Shown here: in pieces, positions 25,436 through 34,233 of the stretch
Position numbering within the stretch: position 1 is the stretch's first letter
Layout of the letters: each line of letters opens with the position of its first letter
Source: Prauserella flavalba
GTDB lineage: Bacteria; Actinomycetota; Actinomycetes; Mycobacteriales; Pseudonocardiaceae
Direction of reading: 5' to 3'
Assembly: GCF_003202235.1 (NCBI RefSeq)
Contig: NZ_MASU01000014.1
Location: 186,001-250,000, forward strand
Length of the DNA: 64,000 nt
Notes under the pieces: model-generated
Seen by the model: the letters and a program-made list of their open reading frames with translations, nothing else
Database searches by the model: none
Told to the model about the DNA's origin: nothing
Made by a program: the position numbers and the translations under genes

Positions 25436-28060
25436 TCAGGACGGCAGGGAGTTCAGCCGCGCCGTGATGCGCTCGATGTCGGCGGCCGCCGTGTCGCGGC
25501 GCACGCGGATCTTGTCCACGACCTCGGCCGGCGCCTTGTCGAGGAACGCCTGGTTGCCGAGCTTGCCCTCGGTCTGCTTGAGCTCCTTCTCCGCCACGGC
25601 GAGGTCCTTCTGCAGGCGCTTGCGTTCGGCGGCGACGTCGATCGTGCCCGAGGTGTCCACCTCGACCGTCGCCGCGCCGCTCGCGAGCGAGACCTCCAGC
25701 GACGCCGTCGCCGCGAAGTCCTCGCCCGGGTCGCCGAGGCGGGCCAGCGAGCGGATCGCCTCCTCGTGCCCTGCCAGCGCGGCGAAGCCGGGGCCCGAGA
25801 GCCGGGTGGTGACGCGCTGGCCCGGCTTGAGGCCCTGGTCGGAGCGGAACCTGCGGATCTCCGTCACCAGCTTCTGCACGTCGGTGATGCGGGCGCCGGC
25901 CGTGGCGTCGGCGGCGGGCAGCGCGTCCGCGCTGGGCCACTGCGCGACAACGAGCGACTCTCCCCCCGTGAGCGTGGTCCACAGGCGTTCGGTGATGAAC
26001 GGAATGAACGGGTGTAGCAGGCGCAGCACCGTGTCCAGCGCGTGCCCGAGCACCGCGCGCGTGCCCTCGGCCTTGTCACCCGAGAACTGGACCTTCGCCA
26101 GCTCCAGGTACCAGTCGCACAGCTCGTCCCACGTGAAGTGGTAGAGCGCGTTGGTGGCCTTGGCGAACTGGAAGTCCTCCAGCAGCTCGTCCACTTCGGA
26201 CACCACGGCGGCGAGCCTGCCGAGGATCCAGCGGTCGGCCTCGGTCAGGTCCTCGGCGGCGGGCAGCGGGGTGGCCACGGTGGCGCCGTTCATGATCGCG
26301 AACCGGGTGGCGTTCCACAGCTTCGTGCAGAAGTTGCGCGAACCGGCGGCCCACTCCTCCGCGAGCGCCATGTCGGCGCCGGGGTTGGCGCCCCTGGCGA
26401 GCGTGAAGCGCGTGGCGTCGGCGCCGAACCGGTCCATCCAGTCCAGCGGGTCGATCACGTTGCCGCGCGACTTCGACATCTTCTTGCCGTTCGCGTCGCG
26501 GATCAGCCCGTGCAGGTAGATGTGGTCGAAGGGCTGGGCCTCGTCCATCGCGTACAGGCCGAACATCATCATCCTGGCGACCCAGAAGAAGAGGATGTCG
26601 TAGCCGGTCGACAGGACGCTGGTCGGATAGAACTTCGCCAGGTCGGCGGTCCGCTCGGGCCAGCCCATCGTCGAGAACGGCCACAGCCCCGACGAGAACC
26701 ACGTGTCCAGCACGTCCGGGTCCTGGTGCCAGCCCTCGCCCGTCGGCGGCTGCTCGTCGGGGCCGACGCACACGGTCTCGCCGTCGGGGCCGTACCAGAC
26801 CGGGATCCGGTGTCCCCACCACAGCTGGCGCGAGATCGTCCAGTCATGCATGTTGTCGACCCAGTCGAAATAGCGCTTGGCCAGCTCCGGCGGGTGCACC
26901 TTGGTGCGGCCGTCGCGCACGGCGTCGCCCGCGGCGCGGGCCAGCGGCTCGACGTTGACCCACCACTGCAGCGACAGCCTCGGCTCCACCACCGTGTCGC
27001 ACCGCGAGCAGTGCCCGACGGCGTGCACGTACGGCCGCTTCTCGGCGACGATGCGGCCCTGCTCGCGCAGCGCGGCGACCACGGCGGGCCGCGCCTCGAA
27101 CCGGTCCATGTCCTGGAACGGACCGTGCGCGGTGATCACCGCGCGTTCGTCCATGATGGACAGCATCGGCAGGTCGTGGCGCCTGCCGATCTCGAAGTCG
27201 TTGGGGTCGTGCGCCGGGGTCACCTTCACGGCGCCCGTGCCGAACTCGGGGTCGACGTGCTTGTCGGCCACGATCGGGATGCGGCGCCCGGTGAGCGGCA
27301 GCTCCACCTCGGTGCCCACCAGGTGCGCGTAGCGCTCGTCGTCCGGGTGCACCGCGACGGCCGTGTCACCGAGCATCGTCTCCGCCCGCGTGGTGGCCAC
27401 CACGATCGCGGCGTCGCCGTCGCCGTAGCGGATCGAGACGAGCTCGCCGTCGTCGTCGGAGTGGTCGACCTCGATGTCCGACAGCGCCGTGTGGCAGCGC
27501 GGGCACCAGTTGATGATGCGCTCGGCGCGGTAGATCAGGCCGTCGTCGTAGAGCTTCTTGAACATCGTCTGGACGGCGCGCGAGAGCGTCTCGTCCATCG
27601 TGAACCGCTCGCGCGACCAGTCGACGCCGTCGCCGAGCCTGCGCATCTGGTCGAGGATCTTGCCGCCGTACTCGGCCTTCCACTCCCAGACGCGCTCGAC
27701 GAAGCGCTCCCGGCCGAGGTCGTGCCGCGACACGCCCTCGTTGGCGAGCTGCCGCTCGACGACGTTCTGGGTGGCGATGCCGGCGTGGTCCATGCCGGGC
27801 AGCCACAGCACCTCGTAGCCCTGCATCCGGCGACGGCGCGTGAGCGCGTCCATCACGGTGTGGTTGAGCGCGTGGCCCATGTGCAGGCTGCCGGTGACGT
27901 TCGGCGGGGGCAGCACGATCGTGAACGGCGGCTTGTCCGACGACGCGTCGGCGGTGAAGTAGCCCGCGTCTACCCAGCGCTGGTACAGGGCGGCCTCTTC
28001 GTCGGCCGGGTTCCAGGCGTTGGGCAGGTCGGTGTGCTGCTGGGGCGTCTTCTCCGTCAC
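25436..28060 (-). CDS. valS: Valyl-tRNA synthetase (standard bacterial type)
   Basis: 874 aa class I synthetase. HMGH (60-63) in [17 protein letters not shown] and [10 protein letters not shown] form the ATP site. The CP1 editing domain has [17 protein letters not shown], and the C-terminal ~65 residues form the tRNA-binding coiled coil ([21 protein letters not shown]). It charges tRNA-Val and edits Thr-tRNA-Val. The GTG start has a TAGACT -10-like hexamer only 8 nt upstream, which suggests a leaderless mRNA. Divergent from a second, different ValRS gene. Confidence 0.97.
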   Translation of the reverse strand: MTEKTPQQHTDLPNAWNPADEEAALYQRWVDAGYFTADASSDKPPFTIVLPPPNVTGSLHMGHALNHTVMDALTRRRRMQGYEVLWLPGMDHAGIATQNVVERQLANEGVSRHDLGRERFVERVWEWKAEYGGKILDQMRRLGDGVDWSRERFTMDETLSRAVQTMFKKLYDDGLIYRAERIINWCPRCHTALSDIEVDHSDDDGELVSIRYGDGDAAIVVATTRAETMLGDTAVAVHPDDERYAHLVGTEVELPLTGRRIPIVADKHVDPEFGTGAVKVTPAHDPNDFEIGRRHDLPMLSIMDERAVITAHGPFQDMDRFEARPAVVAALREQGRIVAEKRPYVHAVGHCSRCDTVVEPRLSLQWWVNVEPLARAAGDAVRDGRTKVHPPELAKRYFDWVDNMHDWTISRQLWWGHRIPVWYGPDGETVCVGPDEQPPTGEGWHQDPDVLDTWFSSGLWPFSTMGWPERTADLAKFYPTSVLSTGYDILFFWVARMMMFGLYAMDEAQPFDHIYLHGLIRDANGKKMSKSRGNVIDPLDWMDRFGADATRFTLARGANPGADMALAEEWAAGSRNFCTKLWNATRFAIMNGATVATPLPAAEDLTEADRWILGRLAAVVSEVDELLEDFQFAKATNALYHFTWDELCDWYLELAKVQFSGDKAEGTRAVLGHALDTVLRLLHPFIPFITERLWTTLTGGESLVVAQWPSADALPAADATAGARITDVQKLVTEIRRFRSDQGLKPGQRVTTRLSGPGFAALAGHEEAIRSLARLGDPGEDFAATASLEVSLASGAATVEVDTSGTIDVAAERKRLQKDLAVAEKELKQTEGKLGNQAFLDKAPAEVVDKIRVRRDTAAADIERITARLNSLPS

Positions 28061-28068
28061 AACCAGTC

Positions 28069-28074
28069 AGTCTA
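28069..28074 (-). promoter_or_regulatory. -10 element of valS (leaderless)
   Basis: TAGACT on the minus strand fits the actinobacterial TANNNT consensus. It ends 8 nt before the GTG at 28060, so transcription would start at or next to the start codon. No clear -35 is seen. Confidence 0.45.
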
Positions 28075-28116
28075 CGAACCGCCGTTTTCCACTCGTCACC
28101 GGCGCCCGGCCCCGCC

Positions 28117-28122
28117 CATAAT
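28117..28122 (+). promoter_or_regulatory. -10 element of the second ValRS gene (leaderless)
   Basis: CATAAT lies 6 nt before the GTG at 28129 and no Shine-Dalgarno sequence is present, so this gene too may be transcribed as a leaderless mRNA. Confidence 0.45.
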
Positions 28123-28128
28123 GGCCGC

Positions 28129-30633
28129 GTGCCCGAGATCACCCCGCACGTCCCCGCCCGGCCGTCGCTGGACGGCCTCGACGTGCGCTGGGCCGCCGAG
28201 TGGGAACGCGCGGGCGCCTATCGTTTCGTCCCGCCCGCCACGCGGGCCGAGGTCTTCTCGATCGACACCCCGCCACCCACGGTGAGCGGCTCACTGCACG
28301 TCGGCCACGTCTTCTCCTACACCCACACCGACATCGTCGCCCGCTTCCAGCGGATGCGCGGCAGGCACGTCTTCTACCCGATGGGGTGGGACGACAACGG
28401 CCTGCCCACCGAGCGGAGGGTGCAGAACCACTACGGCGTGCGCTGCGACCCCTCACTGCCGTACGACACGGGGTTCACGCCGGGTGACCGCAAGCGCGTC
28501 ACCGACGTCTCGCGGCGGAACTTCATCGAGCTGTGCGAGCGGCTGACCGCCGAGGACGAGCGGGCGTTCGAAGAGCTGTGGCGCAGGCTGGGCCTCTCGG
28601 TGGACTGGTCGATGACGTACTCGACGATCGGCCACCGGGCGCGCCGCGTCGCCCAGCAGTCGTTCCTGCGGCTGCTACGGCGGGGCGAGGCCTACCAGGC
28701 CGAGGCGCCGACGCTGTGGGACGTCGGCTTCCGCACCGCCGTCGCACAGGCCGAGCTGGAGGACCGCGAGCACGCGGGCGCGTGGCACCGGATCGCCTTC
28801 CACGCCCCGGGCGGGCCGGTGCATGTCGAGACCACCAGGCCCGAACTGCTGCCCGCGTGCGTGGCGCTGATCGCACATCCCGGCGACGAGCGCTACGCCC
28901 CGCTGTTCGGCACCACGGTCACCTCCCCCGTGTTCGGCGCCGAGGTGCCGTTACTCGCCCACCCTGCGGCCGAACGCGAGCGCGGCGCCGGGATCGCGAT
29001 GTGCTGCACGTTCGGCGACCTCACCGACGTGCAGTGGTGGCGGGAGCTGAGGCTGCCGGCGCGCACGATCATCGGCAGGGACGGCCGGATCCTGCCCGAG
29101 CCCCCGTCCGGTGTGGACGCCGCCGCCTACGCCCGCCTCGCGGGCGCGACCGTGCACACCGCCCGGCAGCGCGTGGTGGAGTTGCTGCGCGAGTCCGGTG
29201 ACCTCGACGGCGAGCCGCGCCCGGTGACGCGGCCGGTGAAGTTCTACGAGAAGGGCGACAAACCGCTGGAGATCGTCTCCAGCAGGCAGTGGTTCATCCG
29301 CTCGCTCGCGCACCGTGACGCGCTGCTGCGCAGGGGCGAGGAGCTGACGTGGCACCCGGCGTACATGAAGGCCCGTTACGACGACTGGGTGCGCGGGCTG
29401 AACAGCGACTGGCTGGTGAGCAGGCAGCGGTTCTTCGGGGTGCCGATCCCGCTGTGGTACCCGCTCGACGAGCACGGCGAGCCGCGTTACGACGCGCCGA
29501 TCCTGCCGGACGAGGACACGCTGCCCGTGGACCCGGCGTCGCAGCTCCCGCCCGGCTATACGGAACAGCAGCGCGGCACGCCGGGTGGCTTCGCGGCCGA
29601 ACCGGACATCCTCGACACGTGGGCGACGTCGTCGCTCTCGCCGCAGATCGTGTGCGGCTGGGAGGAAGACCCCGCGCGCTACGCGCTGACGTTCCCGATG
29701 GACCTGCGGCCCCAGGCCCACGACATCATTCGCACCTGGCTGTTCTCCACGGTCCTGCGCTCGGAGCTCGACGCGGGTGCGCTGCCGTGGCGGCACGCCG
29801 CGCTGTCGGGCTGGATCCTCGACCCGGACCGCAAGAAGATGAGCAAGTCCAGGGGCAACGTCGTGACGCCGATGGACCTGCTCGAACGGTTCAGCCCCGA
29901 CGCCGTCCGGTACTGGGCCGCCGGCGGGCGGCCCGGCGCGGACACCACGTTCGACGAGGGGCAGCTCAAGATCGGCCGCAGGCTCGCGACGAAGCTGCTC
30001 AACGCGGCCAGGTTCGTGCTGAGCTTCCCCGCGCCCACCGGCGAGGCGACGGGCACCGAGCCGCTCGACCAGGCATTGCTCGCCGCGCTCGACGACGTCG
30101 TCCGGCACGCCACGGCGGCACTCGAGGCCTTCGAGTACACCAGCGCGCTGGAACGGATCGAGCGGTTCTTCTGGTTCTTCTGCGACGACTACCTGGAGCT
30201 GGTCAAGCAGCGTGCCTACGACGAGAGCGGCGGGCCCGGCCCCGAGTCGGCGAGGGCCACGCTGCGCACGGCGCTGTCCGCGCTGTTGCGCCTGCTCGCG
30301 CCGTACGTGCCCTACTGCACGGAGGAGGCGTGGTCGTGGTGGCACGACGACTCCGTGCACCTCGCGCCGTGGCCCGCACCGCAGGGCACCGGAACGGGTG
30401 ACGGCGAGCTGACCGGACTGGCCTCGACGGCGATCGGCGCGATCCGCAAGGCCAAGTCCGAGGCGAAGGTGTCGATGCGGGCGCCGGTCGAAACGGTGCG
30501 CGTCCACGGGCCCGCCCGTGACCTGGAGCTGCTCGGCGCGATCGGCGCCGACCTGCGGGCAGCAGGCAACGTGGCCGCCCTGGAGTTCACTCAGGCCGAC
30601 GAGCTGCGCATCGACGTCGCGCTCGGGGTGTGA
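28129..30633 (+). CDS. Second valyl-tRNA synthetase, archaeal/rickettsial-type
   Basis: 834 aa and complete. HVGH (57-60) in PTVSGSLHVGHVFSYTHTD and KMSKS (570-574) in [14 protein letters not shown] are intact. GWDDNGLPTERRVQNHYGVRCDPS and the editing-domain TTRPELLPACVALIAHP are characteristic of the archaeal/Rickettsia ValRS branch, not the standard bacterial one. The C-terminal coiled coil of bacterial ValS is absent. It starts 68 nt from the divergent valS. A second ValRS of foreign lineage could be an inhibitor-insensitive or condition-specific copy (inference). Its high GC and codon use match the neighbours, so the transfer is old. Confidence 0.92.
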   Translation: MPEITPHVPARPSLDGLDVRWAAEWERAGAYRFVPPATRAEVFSIDTPPPTVSGSLHVGHVFSYTHTDIVARFQRMRGRHVFYPMGWDDNGLPTERRVQNHYGVRCDPSLPYDTGFTPGDRKRVTDVSRRNFIELCERLTAEDERAFEELWRRLGLSVDWSMTYSTIGHRARRVAQQSFLRLLRRGEAYQAEAPTLWDVGFRTAVAQAELEDREHAGAWHRIAFHAPGGPVHVETTRPELLPACVALIAHPGDERYAPLFGTTVTSPVFGAEVPLLAHPAAERERGAGIAMCCTFGDLTDVQWWRELRLPARTIIGRDGRILPEPPSGVDAAAYARLAGATVHTARQRVVELLRESGDLDGEPRPVTRPVKFYEKGDKPLEIVSSRQWFIRSLAHRDALLRRGEELTWHPAYMKARYDDWVRGLNSDWLVSRQRFFGVPIPLWYPLDEHGEPRYDAPILPDEDTLPVDPASQLPPGYTEQQRGTPGGFAAEPDILDTWATSSLSPQIVCGWEEDPARYALTFPMDLRPQAHDIIRTWLFSTVLRSELDAGALPWRHAALSGWILDPDRKKMSKSRGNVVTPMDLLERFSPDAVRYWAAGGRPGADTTFDEGQLKIGRRLATKLLNAARFVLSFPAPTGEATGTEPLDQALLAALDDVVRHATAALEAFEYTSALERIERFFWFFCDDYLELVKQRAYDESGGPGPESARATLRTALSALLRLLAPYVPYCTEEAWSWWHDDSVHLAPWPAPQGTGTGDGELTGLASTAIGAIRKAKSEAKVSMRAPVETVRVHGPARDLELLGAIGADLRAAGNVAALEFTQADELRIDVALGV

Positions 30634-30682
30634 TCAAGCCGACAGCCTCGGGCCACGGCGATGCGGGTTCCGTCGGCTGAGA

Positions 30683-32995
30683 ATGGCTGACGTGGCACGA
30701 CACGCACCGGAGCACGACGTCGACGAGAACCGGCTGGAAGTCGGCAAACCCAAGGACTGGGCCGCGGGCTTGCCCGGCGTGGCGGTGTCGCTGCGCCGCG
30801 GCTTCGAGCAGATGGGCGCGGGCCGCACCGTGCGCACCCTGCGCCTGCTGAACCAGCGCGAGGGCTACGACTGCCCCGGCTGCGCGTGGCCGGAGCCGAG
30901 GGAGTCCGACGGCGAGCACCGCAAGCTCGCCGAGTTCTGTGAGAACGGCGCCAAGGCCGTCGCCGAGGAGGCGACGAAACGCCGGGTGGGCCCGGAGTTC
31001 TTCGCGACCCACTCGATCGCCGACCTCGCGGACAAGAGCGACTACTGGCTCGGCCAGCAGGGCCGGCTGACCCGGCCGATGGTGCTGCGCGATGGTGCCA
31101 CGCACTACGAGCCGATCTCGTGGGACGACGCGTTCGCGCTCACCGCGGAGAAGCTGCGCGGGCTGGCCGACGCGAACGAGGCGATCTTCTACACCTCGGG
31201 CCGCACGAGCAACGAGGCCGCGTTCCTCTACCAGCTGCTGGTGCGTTCCTTCGGCACCAACAACCTGCCTGACTGCAGCAACATGTGCCACGAGTCGTCG
31301 GGCGCGGCGCTGTCGGCGTCGACGGGCATCGGCAAGGGCACGGTCTCGCTCGCCGACATCCACGAGGCTGACCTGATCGTCGTGATCGGACAGAACCCCG
31401 GCACCAACCACCCGAGGATGCTCTCGGCGCTGGAGCAGGCGAAAGCCAAGGGCGCCAAGGTGATCGCGGTGAACCCGCTGCCGGAGGCCGGGCTGCTGCG
31501 GTTCAAGAACCCGCAGAACGTGCGCGGCGTCGTCGGCAAGGGCAGCCCGCTGGCCGACGAGTTCTGCCAGATCCGCCTCGGCGGTGACCTCGCGCTGTTC
31601 CAGGCGATCGGGAACCTGCTGCTGCGGTGGGAGGACGCGGCGCCCGGCACGGTCCTCGACACCGGCTTCATCGAGAACTCCACCTACGACTTCGCCGACT
31701 ACGCCAAGCAGGTGCGCGCACTCGACTGGGCCGAGGTCGACCGCGCGACCGGGCTCGCGCGCGAGCAGATCGCCAAGGTCGCGGGCATGATCGCCGAGTC
31801 GAAGCGCACCGTCTACTGCTGGGCGATGGGGCTGACGCAGCACAAGCACGCCGTGCCGACCATCCAGGAGGTCGCCAACCTCGCGCTGCTGCGGGGCATG
31901 ATCGGCAAGCCGGGCGCGGGCCTGTGCCCCGTGCGCGGGCACTCGAACGTGCAGGGCGACCGCACGATGGGCATCTGGGAGAAGATGCCCGAACCGTTCC
32001 TCGCGGCGCTGGAGACCGAGTTCGGCATCCCGGTGCCCCGCGAGCACGGCCTCGACGTCGTGGACTCCATCCGCGCGATGCGCGACGGCCGGGGCAAGGT
32101 GTTCTTCGCCGTGGGCGGCAACTTCGCCTCGGCCACCCCGGACACGGAGCTGACCGAGCGGGCGCTGCGCTCGTGCGAGCTGACCGTGCACGTGTCGACC
32201 AAGCTCAACCGCTCGCACGTGGTGCACGGCCGCACGGCGCTCATCCTGCCGACGCTCGGCCGCACCGAGCGCGACGTGCAGGCGGGCGGCGAGCAGTTCG
32301 TGACGGTCGAGGACTCGATGTCGGCGGTGCACGCCTCGCGCGGGCGGCTGACGCCCGCGAGCGAGCACCTGCTCTCGGAGGTCGCGATCCTGTGCCGCCT
32401 CGCGCGGGCGCTGTTCGGCGAGGAGCACCCCGTGCCGTGGCGGGAGTTCGAGCGCGACTACGACGCGATCCGCGAGCGCATCGCGCGCGTGGTGCCCGGT
32501 TGCGAGGACTACAACGAGAGGGTGCGGGAGCCGGACGGGTTCGTGCTGCCCAACCCGCCGCGCGACTCCCGCGAGTTCACCGGAACCCTGACGGGCAGGG
32601 CGATGTTCGGGGTGAACGAACTGGAGTACCCCACCGCGGGTGAGGGCAGGCTGCTGTTGCAGACCCTGCGCAGCCACGACCAGTACAACACCACGATCTA
32701 CGGCCTTTCCGACCGCTACCGCGGCGTCGAGGACGGGCGGCGCGTCGTGTTCGTGAACCCGGCCGACCTCACCGACCTCGGCATCGCGGACGGCGAGCTG
32801 GTGGACCTGGTGTCGGAGTGGACGGACGGCGACCGCAGGGCGGAGCGGTTCCGTGTCGTGGGCTACCCGACCGCGCGGGGCTGCGCGGCGGCGTACTTCC
32901 CCGAGGCGAACGCGCTGGTCCCACTGGACTCCGTGGCGAGGACGTCCAACACCCCGGCGTCGAAGGCGATCGTGGTGCGGCTCGAACCCGCCTGA
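30683..32995 (+). CDS. FdhF/YdeP-family molybdopterin oxidoreductase
   Basis: 770 aa. An N-terminal Cys region (YDCPGCAWPEP and LAEFCENGAKA) could hold an Fe-S cluster. The molybdopterin domain spans about 100-600 (FYTSGRTSNEAAFLYQLL, SNMCHESSGAALS with the likely metal-ligand Cys, VIGQNPGTNHPRML, RGHSNVQGDRTMGI). The C-terminal cofactor-binding domain (about 650-765) has LLLQTLRSHDQYNTTIYGLSDRYRG. It matches the YdeP group, formate-dehydrogenase-like proteins of uncertain substrate. The ATG follows TCGGCTGAGA with no strong Shine-Dalgarno sequence. FdhD, needed to sulfurate such cofactors, is encoded at 38500. Confidence 0.9.
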   Translation: MADVARHAPEHDVDENRLEVGKPKDWAAGLPGVAVSLRRGFEQMGAGRTVRTLRLLNQREGYDCPGCAWPEPRESDGEHRKLAEFCENGAKAVAEEATKRRVGPEFFATHSIADLADKSDYWLGQQGRLTRPMVLRDGATHYEPISWDDAFALTAEKLRGLADANEAIFYTSGRTSNEAAFLYQLLVRSFGTNNLPDCSNMCHESSGAALSASTGIGKGTVSLADIHEADLIVVIGQNPGTNHPRMLSALEQAKAKGAKVIAVNPLPEAGLLRFKNPQNVRGVVGKGSPLADEFCQIRLGGDLALFQAIGNLLLRWEDAAPGTVLDTGFIENSTYDFADYAKQVRALDWAEVDRATGLAREQIAKVAGMIAESKRTVYCWAMGLTQHKHAVPTIQEVANLALLRGMIGKPGAGLCPVRGHSNVQGDRTMGIWEKMPEPFLAALETEFGIPVPREHGLDVVDSIRAMRDGRGKVFFAVGGNFASATPDTELTERALRSCELTVHVSTKLNRSHVVHGRTALILPTLGRTERDVQAGGEQFVTVEDSMSAVHASRGRLTPASEHLLSEVAILCRLARALFGEEHPVPWREFERDYDAIRERIARVVPGCEDYNERVREPDGFVLPNPPRDSREFTGTLTGRAMFGVNELEYPTAGEGRLLLQTLRSHDQYNTTIYGLSDRYRGVEDGRRVVFVNPADLTDLGIADGELVDLVSEWTDGDRRAERFRVVGYPTARGCAAAYFPEANALVPLDSVARTSNTPASKAIVVRLEPA

Positions 32996-33010
32996 CCGCC
33001 GCCTGACCCA

Positions 33011-33069
33011 CCCGCAGTGAAGGCCACCTTCACTGCGTTCAACGCAGGCAAGGTGGCCTTCACTGCGGG
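33011..33069. terminator. Palindromic repeat (family copy 3), bidirectional terminator
   Basis: Perfect 20-bp arms (33011-33030 and 33050-33069) contain GCAGTGAAGGCCACCTT. The loop holds CTGCGTT-C-AACGCAG. It separates the convergent oxidoreductase (stop 32995) and GPP34 gene (stop 33082). Confidence 0.75.
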
Positions 33070-33081
33070 TGGCCGACGGGG

Positions 33082-33759
33082 CTACGTGGTGGCGGTGGTG
33101 ACGATCGTCGGGACGAACACGGCGACCATCACCGCCGCCGTCATCTCCTCGACGGCCTTGCGCATGGCCTCGCCGGCCCAGTTGCCCTCGGCGATCTCCT
33201 TCGCCCTGCGCTCCACCAGCTGGGCATCGTCGCTCTCGACGACGCGCTTGACCACACCCATGCCGGTGAGCAGCGCGATCAGGGCACCCGTGCGCTCGCC
33301 AGGGTCCTCCCCGTGCACGAGCACGCGATCCAGCTCGGCCCGTGTCCGCTCCTCGGCCCGCGAGTCCTCTGCGGGCCAGCGCGTGACGGGGAACAGCTTG
33401 AGGATCCTGCCCTCCTCGCGGCGCAGGATGCCCCGGTCGGCGAGCCCGGCGAGCAGGCGGTCGGACAGTCCCTTGCCCGACAGCGGGCCGATCGCGTCCT
33501 TCGCCTTGCGGCCCTCCTTTGTGGACAGCTTGGCCAGCGCGTCGTCGAGCACGTCCCGCCCGGTCGGCGACTCGTCCCTGACCACGAGCCTGCCCGCCGT
33601 GCCCTCGTCGGCCTCGGTGGTGACGTCGACCCTGCCCAGCATCGCCAGCTCGATCAGCAGCGCCCCGGCGAGCGAGTACTCCACGTTCTGCACGCCGGGC
33701 ACGGGCTTGCCCTCGACGTCGTCGAACACCAGCAGGAGCAGGTCCTCCGCGATCAGCAT
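33082..33759 (-). CDS. GPP34 (GOLPH3-like) family phosphoprotein
   Basis: 225 aa. It starts MLIAEDLLLLVFDDVEGK and contains YSLAGALLIELAMLGRV, the conserved opening of the GPP34/GOLPH3 fold, with a helical middle and a hydrophobic C-terminal helix (EEMTAAVMVAVFVPTIV). In eukaryotes this fold binds phosphatidylinositol-4-phosphate and Golgi glycosyltransferases. In actinomycetes its role is unknown, though it may be membrane-associated. Single gene, convergent with the oxidoreductase. Confidence 0.88.
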   Translation of the reverse strand: MLIAEDLLLLVFDDVEGKPVPGVQNVEYSLAGALLIELAMLGRVDVTTEADEGTAGRLVVRDESPTGRDVLDDALAKLSTKEGRKAKDAIGPLSGKGLSDRLLAGLADRGILRREEGRILKLFPVTRWPAEDSRAEERTRAELDRVLVHGEDPGERTGALIALLTGMGVVKRVVESDDAQLVERRAKEIAEGNWAGEAMRKAVEEMTAAVMVAVFVPTIVTTATT

Positions 33760-33802
33760 TCCCCGAGCCTAGAGGCCGTCCGGGTGGTTCGCAGGAAAAC
33801 CG

Positions 33803-34228
33803 CTACTTCGCGAAGATCTGCGACTCGTCGGAGAAGGCCTTGAACTCCAGCGCGTTGCCCGCCGGGTCGAGCAGGAACATCGTCCACTGTTCCCCCGGCT
33901 CGCCCGCGAACCGCTGGTACGGCTCGATGACGAACTCGGTGCCCGCCGCGCGCAGCCGCTCGGCCAGCTCGTGAAAGCCGTCGACCGGCAGGATCAACCC
34001 GAAGTGGGGAACCGGCACCGCGTGACCGTCGACCGGGTTGTGGCCCGCGGTCGGCTTGTGCCCCGGCACCACGTGGGTCACCACCTGATGGCCGTGGACG
34101 TTCCAGTCCACCCACGCCGTGTCGGAGCGGCCCTCGGGAAACCCGAGCACACCACCGTAGAAGTCACGGGCCTTGCCCAGGTCGTCGACGGGAATGGCGA
34201 GATGGAAGGCGGGGCGGTTCGTGCTCAT
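33803..34228 (-). CDS. VOC (glyoxalase/bleomycin-resistance) superfamily protein
   Basis: 141 aa with two beta-alpha-beta-beta-beta modules: [23 protein letters not shown] and then [19 protein letters not shown] metal site is plausible from His9, His75 and the terminal Glu in [10 protein letters not shown], as in dioxygenase-like VOC enzymes. Substrate unknown. It ends 43 nt from the GPP34 start and starts 5 nt from the end of the M14 peptidase gene, on the same strand. Confidence 0.88.
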   Translation of the reverse strand: MSTNRPAFHLAIPVDDLGKARDFYGGVLGFPEGRSDTAWVDWNVHGHQVVTHVVPGHKPTAGHNPVDGHAVPVPHFGLILPVDGFHELAERLRAAGTEFVIEPYQRFAGEPGEQWTMFLLDPAGNALEFKAFSDESQIFAK

Positions 34229-34233
34229 GCCGC

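Noticed and set aside
30587-32677. A 696-codon minus-strand reading frame
   Set aside because: Antisense to the molybdopterin oxidoreductase, which has clear motifs; the shadow has none.
32863-33063. Recurring short peptide like [18 protein letters not shown] in several places
   Set aside because: It is only the translation of the palindromic DNA repeats (6511, 33011, 51274), not a conserved protein.
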